Made by a program: the position numbers and the translations under genes. A DNA stretch of 64,000 nucleotides from Nitrospira tepida (GTDB taxonomy: Bacteria > Nitrospirota > Nitrospiria > Nitrospirales > Nitrospiraceae), in contig NZ_OX365700.1 in the NCBI RefSeq assembly GCF_947241125.1, positions 1,364,001 through 1,428,000 of the forward strand, given 5' to 3'. Positions 7,212 through 16,310 of the stretch are shown piece after piece. How positions within the stretch are numbered: position 1 is the stretch's first letter; each line of letters begins with the position of its first letter. The notes under the pieces were generated by a model, which worked only from the letters and a program-made list of their open reading frames with translations, was not told the DNA's origin and searched no databases.

Positions 7212-8741
7212 ATGTTTGGTAGTCGTCCAATCTTTTCCCGGCCTGTCAGTCTTGCCGCCGGCCTATTCACTGTTCTGGCGAGTTGCGCTCCAACCTACAA
7301 GGAGGGTCTGCCGCCCGGCAGTCCGTTCGCGGAGGCGGCAGAGGCTCCCCTTTCCTCTTCCTCGTTTCCGCAGGGGATCGCCAGCGGGGATGTCACGGAC
7401 CATACGGCGGTGATCTGGACCAGGACCGACGGGCCGCAGGTCGTTCAAGCCGAATGGTGGGAAGAACAGGGAAGCCTCACCGGTGATTCGGTGCAAGACC
7501 GAGTTCAGGCGCAACACCATCCGGAGGTTGGCGCCGGACAAACGACGGCGCTCCAGGCCACCAGTGCCGCTGACGATTATACGGTGAAGGTGCTCGTGAC
7601 CGGGCTCCGGCCTTCGACGAGGTATCGCTATCGGTTCTGGGCTGCGGCCGGAGATGCGACCGGCGCTTTCCGCGAGGTGGCCAAGCCGAGCGAGGAGGGG
7701 ACGTTTCGCACGGCGCCGCTCTCCACGGAGCACAGTCCGATCACGTTGCTCTGGAGCGGAGATCTGGGCGGGCAGGGCCGATGCCGGGCGGGGTCGGAGG
7801 AATACCCGATCTTTGACCGGATGCGGAACCAACGTGCCGACGTCATGCTCTTTCTCGGGGATACGGTCTATGGGGATGAGATCTGCTCGGCTCCCCCGAA
7901 CGTCGCCGGCAGCTCGTTCGCTGCGCAGACGGCGGATCAGTATCGGGCCAAGCATCGCTATCAGCGGGGCGCGGCCAGTCTCAGGCGCTTCTTGGCCGAG
8001 ACGCCGGTGCTGGCGATCTGGGACGATCACGAAGTGCGCAACAATTTCTCGGGCCCGTACGATTCGCTAATGCCGGCGGGGCGTCAGGCGCTATTGGAGT
8101 ATTGGCCGATCGGGACCCCGCAGAATGACCCGACGAGGCTCTATCGAAAGTTCCGATACGGCGCCGATGTGGAACTCTTCATCCTCGACACCCGGCAGTA
8201 CCGCAGCCGCAACAGCGACCCTGACGGTCCGGAGAAAACGATGCTGGGAACGAAACAACGGGACTGGCTGTTGCGGGGCCTGTCGGAATCGACGGCGACC
8301 TGGAAGGTCATCGTGACCAGCGTGCCGCTCTCGAATAGCCGGAAAGGCGGCTCGCTCAGGGCGCCGGGGCACGACAGTTGGGCCAGGGCCGCAGATGGGA
8401 CGGGATTCGAGCATGAACTGCGGATGATCGTCGAGACGATGGTGACGAAGGACATCCGCAACGTCGTGTGGCTGGCCGCCGATGTCCATTACGTCCAAGC
8501 CAACGCCTACGATCCGTCGGGCGATGGAGAACCGGACTTTCATGAGTTCATCGCCGGTCCCTTGTCGGCCGACCCGGTCCGGCCGGTGGCGCCCGCGCCG
8601 ACCTTCCGCCCGACCACCCTGTTCTCCGATTCGGGGTACTTCAACTTCGGTGTGGTGACGGCGGACCGTCATCGGCTGCAGGTTCAGATTGTCGATGCAG
8701 AGGGAACGGTCCGCCACACCCATCAGGTGATGGCGCGATAA
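7212..8741 (+). CDS. PhoD-like alkaline phosphatase, lipoprotein
   Basis: This 509-residue protein has a signal peptide ending in the lipobox LASC, so it is probably a lipid-anchored envelope protein. A PhoD-type N-terminal beta domain follows (FPQGIASGDVTDHTAVIWT), then the metallophosphatase core: LWSGDLGGQG, FLGDTVYGDEI, WDDHEVRNNF and LAADVHYVQA carry the Asp/His/Asn metal ligands. PhoD enzymes are Ca/Fe-dependent phosphodiesterases/phosphomonoesterases that release phosphate from organic esters outside the cell. A TTG at 7173 is an alternative start, but the ATG at 7212 gives a normal signal peptide. No pho box was identified. It is a single-gene unit. Confidence 0.85.
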   Translation: MFGSRPIFSRPVSLAAGLFTVLASCAPTYKEGLPPGSPFAEAAEAPLSSSSFPQGIASGDVTDHTAVIWTRTDGPQVVQAEWWEEQGSLTGDSVQDRVQAQHHPEVGAGQTTALQATSAADDYTVKVLVTGLRPSTRYRYRFWAAAGDATGAFREVAKPSEEGTFRTAPLSTEHSPITLLWSGDLGGQGRCRAGSEEYPIFDRMRNQRADVMLFLGDTVYGDEICSAPPNVAGSSFAAQTADQYRAKHRYQRGAASLRRFLAETPVLAIWDDHEVRNNFSGPYDSLMPAGRQALLEYWPIGTPQNDPTRLYRKFRYGADVELFILDTRQYRSRNSDPDGPEKTMLGTKQRDWLLRGLSESTATWKVIVTSVPLSNSRKGGSLRAPGHDSWARAADGTGFEHELRMIVETMVTKDIRNVVWLAADVHYVQANAYDPSGDGEPDFHEFIAGPLSADPVRPVAPAPTFRPTTLFSDSGYFNFGVVTADRHRLQVQIVDAEGTVRHTHQVMAR

Positions 8742-8812
8742 CGCGAGGGACTCACGACAGATGGGTCAGTCGGATCTGATGGCCGGTCGCTTGCATTCTC
8801 GAAGGCCGACCA

Positions 8813-8888
8813 GGTACGGTACGAGGCCCTGCGCAGGACAGCCCCAAGGCTACCGTCGGTAGGGGAAATCCTGGTCCTGTCCTGTACC
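8813..8888 (+). other. Predicted structured leader RNA
   Basis: Nested inverted repeats lie just before the small membrane protein gene: GGTAC (8813-8817) with GTACC (8884-8888), AGGACAG (8835-8841) with CTGTCCT (8877-8883), and an inner CCCC-CTACC/GGTAG-GGG hairpin (8842-8865). They end 23 bases upstream of the start codon. No known riboswitch class was recognised. Confidence 0.4.
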
Positions 8889-8911
8889 CGCGGGCGGAAC
8901 GGGAACAAACC

Positions 8912-9157
8912 ATGTGGCTGCAAATCCTGTCGGTGATCGGGGCGCTGATGGTGCTGGTGGCCTATGGATTGAATCAGAACGGCATCTGGCGCGAGCTGGA
9001 CGGCGGCTATTTGGCGTTGAATATCATCGGGTCGCTGCTGCTCGGCCTGGTGGCGGTGCTGGAACAGCAGGCGGGGTTTATTCTCTTGGAGTTTTCCTGG
9101 GCGGCGATTGGGATCATGGGCGTGATCCGGGCGCGCCGATTGCCCCGGCCCTCCTGA
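8912..9157 (+). CDS. CBU_0592-like small membrane protein
   Basis: The 81-residue product has three hydrophobic segments (about residues 3-20, 31-50 and 54-73) and the sequence YGLNQNGIWRELDGGYLALN between the first two. This matches the small CBU_0592-type inner-membrane family, whose function is unknown. The start is the ATG at 8912. It is the first of two genes in the same direction (58 bp to the next), and a predicted structured leader precedes it. Confidence 0.75.
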   Translation: MWLQILSVIGALMVLVAYGLNQNGIWRELDGGYLALNIIGSLLLGLVAVLEQQAGFILLEFSWAAIGIMGVIRARRLPRPS

Positions 9158-9215
9158 AGAATCCATCGCTCCGCAATCGCCATGAAATGGCACAGACAAG
9201 AAAGGGGACGAGACG

Positions 9216-9698
9216 ATGGGGGCAAGTGTGACGGCAAGCGAGGTGTTTGAACGGGTCAAGGATGCCGCCGTGGCGGCGACCGGGCCGGATGAGAAGGCGT
9301 TGCAGATCGATTACGACGCGCTCAGGAAGAATATCCAAGCGGCGCTGGGGGATCGCAAGATCGCCCATCTCCATATCAATAAGTTTCTGCCGGAGGGATA
9401 TGAAGACCAGGGGCGGTTCAATGTGCTGGTACTGACGACGGGTGGCGTGGTCTTCGACATGGTCATCGGGGATTCGTACTTTCGCTACGACATCGTCTCG
9501 GTCGGACAGTTGGACAAGGTCCAGGTGATCGATGCGCTCTGGAACAATCGTGAGAAACGGCAAGAGGACCCGTTTCTCAGTCTCAGGTTGATGCACGGCG
9601 AGGAGGCTCATCTGCTGCTGGCGCTGGAGGACGCGGAGCGAAAGACCCTCTTGGAGTTTGCCGCGGCCGTCACGTCCGCGAGAAATCCGGAGCGGTAG
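9216..9698 (+). CDS. Conserved-looking cytoplasmic protein, unknown
   Basis: This is a 160-residue soluble protein without signal peptide or membrane segment. Its sequence alternates helix (ASEVFERVKDAAVAATG) and strand-rich parts (FNVLVLTTGGVVFDMVIG, YFRYDIVSVGQLDKV). The composition is typical of a folded alpha/beta protein, but no family motif is recognised. AAAGGGGACGAG supports the ATG at 9216. It follows the small membrane protein, may share its transcript and converges on ygfZ. Confidence 0.6.
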   Translation: MGASVTASEVFERVKDAAVAATGPDEKALQIDYDALRKNIQAALGDRKIAHLHINKFLPEGYEDQGRFNVLVLTTGGVVFDMVIGDSYFRYDIVSVGQLDKVQVIDALWNNREKRQEDPFLSLRLMHGEEAHLLLALEDAERKTLLEFAAAVTSARNPER

Positions 9699-9739
9699 CG
9701 CGCCGGTTCAGGTCCTGAATTCGCTTGCTTCGGGATTGA

Positions 9740-10840
9740 TCAGGCGACGGACGAACGCCGGTAGAACGGCAAGGTCTGGACGACCGCCTCGATCCGTTGT
9801 CCGTTGACGTCGACCGTGAGCGTGGTCTCCGGCTTGCTGAAGTCCCGCAAGGGGAACCCAAAGGCGATGACCTGCCCCAACTGAGGGGAGTGGACGGAAC
9901 TGCTGACCCAGCCCACTTCGCGATCGCCGCTGAACAGTTTGGCGCCGCGCGGTGGGATCGTAGGGGCCTTGAGGACAAGCCCGACGAGGTGACGCCGGAC
10001 GCTCCCGTAGGTGTCCATCCGGGCCACGACTTCTTGGCCAGGGTAACAGCCCTTGGTCAGACTGAACGCCTTGCCTTCCAGATTGGCCTCCGGAGGAACG
10101 ATCTCCTCCGTCAAATCCAGCCCCGCTACGGGAAGCCCCGCTTCCATGCGCAACGCCTGCCTTGCTTCTGACCCGACCGGTGTGAGCCCGAGCGGCTGGC
10201 CGGCGGTCAGGAGTTGTTGCCACACCGTGCCGAGTTGGTCGGCGGGGAGCAGCACTTCGATATCAATCTCACCCGTCTCTTCCGTCCGACTCAGCAGCAT
10301 GGGAATGCCGCCCAGATCGTGGCTCAGGAAGCGAAGCGGTTGGAGGGAGCCGACCTCGACCCCAAGAGCAGCCTTGATCAACTCCGGGGCCCGCGGGCCG
10401 CTGACAAGAAGTAGTCCCCAGGTTTCCGAGAGATTCTCAAGCTTGGCCTTGGTTCCGTAAAGAAGAAATTTTCTGATCGCCTGATGGGTCAGGTCCCCGA
10501 CTTCACCCACGTCTTCCAGCAGCACCGCCTCCTCCTGCAGATAGACGCGGAAATAGGACAACATCTTGCCCTTGTGTGTCAGCAGGCTGGAATAGAGATA
10601 TTGCCCCGGTTTCAGGGGCAGGAGATCGTTGCTGATGATGCTCTGGAGCCATTTCACGCGGTCGTCGCCGGTTACGCGCAGTTTGCCTCGATGGGACAGG
10701 TCGGACAGCCCGACAGCCTGCCGAACGGCCCGGTGCTCGTCCGCCGGATTGCCGTAACGCAGGGGCACCTCCCATCCGGATGATTCGCCGAACTGGGCTC
10801 CTGCTGCGACATGCTGGTCTCTGAGGCACAACCGCTTCAT
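9740..10840 (-). CDS. ygfZ: Folate-binding YgfZ/GcvT-like protein
   Basis: The 366-residue protein has the T-protein fold and the YgfZ signature KGCYPGQEVVARMDTYG near residue 265, whose Cys is the hallmark of the family. YgfZ (a homologue of IBA57) binds tetrahydrofolate and helps assemble or repair iron-sulfur clusters in enzymes such as MiaB; several Fe-S enzymes are encoded in this window (thiC, nadA, bioB, queG). The N-terminal half contains the GcvT domain (VGLSDLSHRGKLRVTG) and the C-terminal part the barrel (RRHLVGLVL). Its start overlaps the stop of the degenerate receiver gene by 4 bp (ATGA), so the two are translationally coupled. Confidence 0.9.
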   Translation of the reverse strand: MKRLCLRDQHVAAGAQFGESSGWEVPLRYGNPADEHRAVRQAVGLSDLSHRGKLRVTGDDRVKWLQSIISNDLLPLKPGQYLYSSLLTHKGKMLSYFRVYLQEEAVLLEDVGEVGDLTHQAIRKFLLYGTKAKLENLSETWGLLLVSGPRAPELIKAALGVEVGSLQPLRFLSHDLGGIPMLLSRTEETGEIDIEVLLPADQLGTVWQQLLTAGQPLGLTPVGSEARQALRMEAGLPVAGLDLTEEIVPPEANLEGKAFSLTKGCYPGQEVVARMDTYGSVRRHLVGLVLKAPTIPPRGAKLFSGDREVGWVSSSVHSPQLGQVIAFGFPLRDFSKPETTLTVDVNGQRIEAVVQTLPFYRRSSVA

Positions 10841-11211
10841 GGGCGGACACCCAGGATTTCCTGAACCAACGCGCCTGTGCGGGCTGAGAATTCATTGCGT
10901 GACACAATCTTCGACACGCCGAGCGTCTTGGCCCGCTGCCAGGTCTCGACCTCCTCGTGGTTGGCGAAGGCCAGTACCGGCACCTTGGCCAACAGCGGAT
11001 CGGCTTTCAGCAACGTCAACGCCCTGAATGGGTCCAGGCTGAGGTCGTTCAAGTTCATCACCACCGCATCGGGGCTGGCGGCGGCCTTCGACGAGAAATC
11101 CTCCTGCGTGCGGGCTCGCTCCAGCTTGTAGCCCTGGGGAAGCAGGGCGTCGCGCAGCTTGGTGTAAAAGAAGAGATCGTTGATGACCACGAGGATGGTC
11201 TTATTGCTCAT
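10837..11211 (-). CDS. Degenerate response-regulator receiver domain
   Basis: The 124-residue single-domain protein follows the CheY fold, from ILVVINDLFFYTKLRDALL through VPVLAFANHEEVETWQRAK to VSKIVSRNEF. The acidic pocket is lost: the usual DD after strand 1 is ND, and the phosphorylated Asp at the end of strand 3 is replaced (AVVMNLNDLS). The usual Lys after strand 5 is Arg. It therefore cannot be a normal phospho-acceptor and may act as a constitutive binding module. It is coupled to ygfZ by a 4-bp overlap. The start has no ribosome-binding site and lies 2 bases beyond the U-run of a terminator-like hairpin. Confidence 0.75.
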   Translation of the reverse strand: MSNKTILVVINDLFFYTKLRDALLPQGYKLERARTQEDFSSKAAASPDAVVMNLNDLSLDPFRALTLLKADPLLAKVPVLAFANHEEVETWQRAKTLGVSKIVSRNEFSARTGALVQEILGVRP

Positions 11212-11213
11212 TT

Positions 11214-11262
11214 AAAAAAGGCTTAGGTTAAGGTTCAGTTAACCTCAACCTGGACCTCAGCC
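11214..11262 (-). terminator. Strong terminator-like hairpin before the receiver gene
   Basis: On the minus strand AGGTTGAGGTT pairs with AACCTTAACCT (loop AACTG), extended by GGCT/AGCC, then six U. It follows the TPR gene stop directly. It ends only 2 bases before the ATG of the receiver-like gene. Confidence 0.75.
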
Positions 11263-11267
11263 TACCC

Positions 11268-11792
11268 CTAGTTCATCGAGCTGATCAGACGTCCCAGCGA
11301 TTTTTTCGCGAGCGCGTAATTGGGGTTCAGCGTGAGCGCCCGCTTGTAGCAGTCGATCGCCTTGGACCACTCGCCCTTCCGTTCATAGACCCGTCCCAAG
11401 TTGAGGTGCGGATATTCCGGGCTCTCATACCGTTTGGCCTGCATCGCGCGCTCGAACCAGGGGATGGCGTCGTCGAATTGGCCCTTCTCGATCAGGTACG
11501 CCCCGATGTCGTTGTACGGGTTGCCGAAATCCGGGTCCTGTGAGATCGCGTGATGGCATTCCTCGATCGCCTCGTCGATCCGGCCCATGAAACTGTAGGT
11601 CCAGCCCAGAAACGTATAGGCTTCGGCGGTCGGATAGGTCTCGATGGACTGTTTGTAGAGGCGGACGGCCTCCTCCAACTCGCCTTTCCGCTGCAACTCG
11701 AAGGCTTGCTGAAAGAGGTGCCAGGCTTCGCGCTTGTCCTCTTCGCGGCCTTCGCCCTGTATCAGAAAGTCCTGAATATCCATTGTCGTCAT
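11268..11792 (-). CDS. Tetratricopeptide repeat protein
   Basis: The 174-residue protein is almost wholly TPR: at least four 34-residue helical pairs are visible, e.g. AEAYTFLGWTYSFMGRIDEA, GNPYNDIGAYLIEKGQFDDA and PHLNLGRVYERKGEWSKAID. TPR arrays bind other proteins and serve as scaffolds; there is no catalytic part, signal peptide or membrane segment. The start may be 11792 or the ATG at 11783; neither has a clear ribosome-binding site, and the first overlaps an inverted repeat. The gene is followed at once by a strong terminator hairpin, so it is probably its own unit or the end of one. Confidence 0.85.
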   Translation of the reverse strand: MTTMDIQDFLIQGEGREEDKREAWHLFQQAFELQRKGELEEAVRLYKQSIETYPTAEAYTFLGWTYSFMGRIDEAIEECHHAISQDPDFGNPYNDIGAYLIEKGQFDDAIPWFERAMQAKRYESPEYPHLNLGRVYERKGEWSKAIDCYKRALTLNPNYALAKKSLGRLISSMN

Positions 11793-11863
11793 TCGTCAGT
11801 GGTCATTCTTCATTCGCGTGATCATCTCAGAAATTCTGCTCGATTGACGCGTGACGAATGACG
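11787..11863. repeat. Inverted repeat between TPR gene and thi4
   Basis: CGTCATTCGTCA (11787-11798) and TGACGAATGACG (11852-11863) are perfect 12-bp inverted copies. The same word TGACGAATGACG recurs at 58571-58582. This looks like a small dispersed palindromic element. Confidence 0.55.
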
Positions 11864-11870
11864 CTTGACG

Positions 11871-12671
11871 TTATTCGTTTTTCAGTTTCTTCTTGATCAA
11901 CTCGGCGCCGTAACGGCCGGACAGCAACATGGAGCCGAAGGCCGGCCCCATGCGCGGCGTGCCGTGGACGGCCGCGACCGCCAGACCGATGACGAAACAG
12001 TTCGGATAGACCTCGCCGGTGCGGTTCATGACTTCTTCTTCCGATCGCGACACCCACATGGCGCCGTTGCCGGGAACCGGCTGATAGAGCCGGCGCTTAT
12101 GCAACAACTCCACAACAACGGCGTCATGGCCCGTGGCATCGACCACGACCTTGCTTTCCAGCGCGATCGGATCGACATGGATGACATCATGCCCCGCCAT
12201 CTCCGCCGTCGTATTGTTGACCACCACACCCTCCAGCACCCCCTCCCGGCGCAGGATGAGGTCCACGACCCTGGTCAGGTTCAGGACCTTGGCCCCGGCC
12301 CGGTAAGCGGCGGCGACGAGGGCCCCGGTGGCATGGGGCGGATCGACCATGTACATGCCCTCGCATTCCTTGACCCGTTTGCAGGGCACGCCGATCTCTT
12401 CCAGAATCTCATTGGCCGGCTCGCAGATGGTGGCCTTGTTCATCAGATAGCCGCCATGCCAGAACCCGCCGCCGAGCGCCAACGACTGTTCGACGATCAA
12501 GGTCTTGAATCCCATCGTCGCAAGGTCATAGGCGCAGATCAGGCCGGACGGACCTGCCCCGACGATGATCACGTCGCTCTCGATGAGCTGGTCGAACTCC
12601 TTATAGTATTCCCGGGCGATGTGCCGGGTGATGTCCCGCTCCCTGAGCGGCGCCGGTTTAGGCTTGGCCAT
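11871..12671 (-). CDS. thi4: Sulfide-dependent thiazole synthase, Thi4 family
   Basis: The 266-residue flavoenzyme-like protein has the dinucleotide-binding VIIVGAGPSGLICAYDLA and the acidic end of strand 2 (LIVEQSLALGGG). Thi4 makes the adenylated thiazole of thiamine from NAD and glycine. In yeast an active-site Cys gives up its sulfur; here the matching position seems to be His (HDVIHVDPIALESK), as in archaeal enzymes that use free sulfide and turn over repeatedly. The C-terminal GTPRMGPAFGSMLLSGRYGA is a second family signature. GAGGT lies before the ATG. It is 98 bp downstream of thiC on the same strand, so it may share the TPP-controlled transcript. Confidence 0.9.
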   Translation of the reverse strand: MAKPKPAPLRERDITRHIAREYYKEFDQLIESDVIIVGAGPSGLICAYDLATMGFKTLIVEQSLALGGGFWHGGYLMNKATICEPANEILEEIGVPCKRVKECEGMYMVDPPHATGALVAAAYRAGAKVLNLTRVVDLILRREGVLEGVVVNNTTAEMAGHDVIHVDPIALESKVVVDATGHDAVVVELLHKRRLYQPVPGNGAMWVSRSEEEVMNRTGEVYPNCFVIGLAVAAVHGTPRMGPAFGSMLLSGRYGAELIKKKLKNE

Positions 12672-12769
12672 ATGGACCTCGTGAATCGTTAATCGTGCAA
12701 CGTGAACGTGACCAGTGAGTGATGGTGATCGAATCCGACTTGTTCCGGTTCACGTCTAGCGAATCACGG

Positions 12770-14905
<2,136 letters not shown>

Positions 14906-15078
14906 TCAATGTTCTCCGGGGCGAACCTGATTCCCTCGCAGGTCTTCGACTCCAGGATGCAGAGCTCCGTCCGGTCCAGGGGACCTATGGAGAAGGCGCA
15001 ACGGTAGTGCTTCTGGGTCCGTTGATTGTTGGGGATGCGTCACGTAGAATTCATAAAATTCCCTCTAGAAAGGTGCAG

Positions 15079-16224
15079 ATGAGCGTTCAATTGCCCGTGC
15101 TCGGCCATCCCGTCGATTCGGACATCTTTCGTCCGACCGAGTGTCGATCCATTTCCGAGTATCAGTCGCTGTCCCCGGACGAACTCTATCGCCGCACATC
15201 TGAGGCGAAGCGGAGCTTGGGCGATCGCGTGATGGTGCTGGGACACAATTACCAGCGCGACGAAGTGATCGTGCATGCGGACTTCCGCGGAGACTCGTTG
15301 CTCTTGGCGAAGCTCGCGCAGCGGCATGCGGATCGCCCCTACGTCGTCTTTTGCGGCGTGCATTTCATGGCGGAGACCGCCGACATCCTGAGCCGGTCTC
15401 GGCAGACCGTCATCCTTCCCGATCTCGCAGCCGGTTGTTCCATGGCCGACATGGCGGCGATCGAGCAGGTGGAACAATGTTGGGAATCGTTGGGGCGGGT
15501 GATGCCGGTCGAAGAGACGGTGTTGCCGGTCGTCTACGTCAACTCTGCGGCGAATCTGAAAGCTTTTTGCGGCGAACATGGGGGGCTCACCTGCACCTCG
15601 TCGAACGCGCGGGCAATCATGGAATGGGCCTGGGCCAGACGGGAAAAGATTCTCTTCTTCCCGGACGAACACCTGGGGCGCAATACGGCGAACAAGATGG
15701 GCTTGCCGCCGGAACAGATGCTCGTGTGGGATCCTTTCCTCCCGAACGGCGGCCATTCAGCGGAGGCTCTCGGCAAGGCCAGACTGCTCCTCTGGAAAGG
15801 CCATTGCAGCGTCCACCAAATGTTCCAGCCGTCCCATGTGGACTATTTCAGGCGGCAATATCCGGATGCGACCGTAATCGTTCATCCGGAATGTCATGAA
15901 ACCGTGGTCAACAAGGCCGATCTAGTCGGGTCCACGGAATTCATCATCCGCACGGTGAGCGAGGCGCCGGCCGGGACCACCTGGGCCGTAGGCACGGAGC
16001 TGAATCTCGTCAATCGGCTCAAGCGGGAGCAGGCCGATAAGCGGGTCTTTTTCCTGTCCTCCACCGTGTGCCAATGCGCCACCATGTTCCGGATCGATGC
16101 GCCGCACCTTTGTTGGGCCATGGAAAATCTGGCGGAGGGGCGGGTGGTGAATCACATCACCGTCCCAGACGACGAGAAGCAGTGGGCCAGAGTGGCGCTC
16201 GATCGGATGATGGATCTGAGCTGA
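15079..16224 (+). CDS. nadA: Quinolinate synthase A
   Basis: The 381-residue enzyme condenses iminoaspartate with dihydroxyacetone phosphate to quinolinate in de novo NAD synthesis. Signatures are [29 protein letters not shown] and [11 protein letters not shown]. The cluster cysteines appear to be those in AGCSMAD, HPECHE and VCQCAT. The ATG at 15079 is preceded by AAAGGTG; an upstream GTG at 15007 would add a 24-residue leader with no family match. No nadB or nadC is next to it; nadD, a later step of the pathway, lies at 35037. It is divergent from the thiC riboswitch. Confidence 0.95.
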   Translation: MSVQLPVLGHPVDSDIFRPTECRSISEYQSLSPDELYRRTSEAKRSLGDRVMVLGHNYQRDEVIVHADFRGDSLLLAKLAQRHADRPYVVFCGVHFMAETADILSRSRQTVILPDLAAGCSMADMAAIEQVEQCWESLGRVMPVEETVLPVVYVNSAANLKAFCGEHGGLTCTSSNARAIMEWAWARREKILFFPDEHLGRNTANKMGLPPEQMLVWDPFLPNGGHSAEALGKARLLLWKGHCSVHQMFQPSHVDYFRRQYPDATVIVHPECHETVVNKADLVGSTEFIIRTVSEAPAGTTWAVGTELNLVNRLKREQADKRVFFLSSTVCQCATMFRIDAPHLCWAMENLAEGRVVNHITVPDDEKQWARVALDRMMDLS

Positions 16225-16310
16225 TCGGCCCCCCGAGCGACTCCCACCTTCCTCCCAACCGATCCCGAACGCTGGACTTCCGGGCGAATCTTCGTGTATG
16301 TGGCTCAGTG

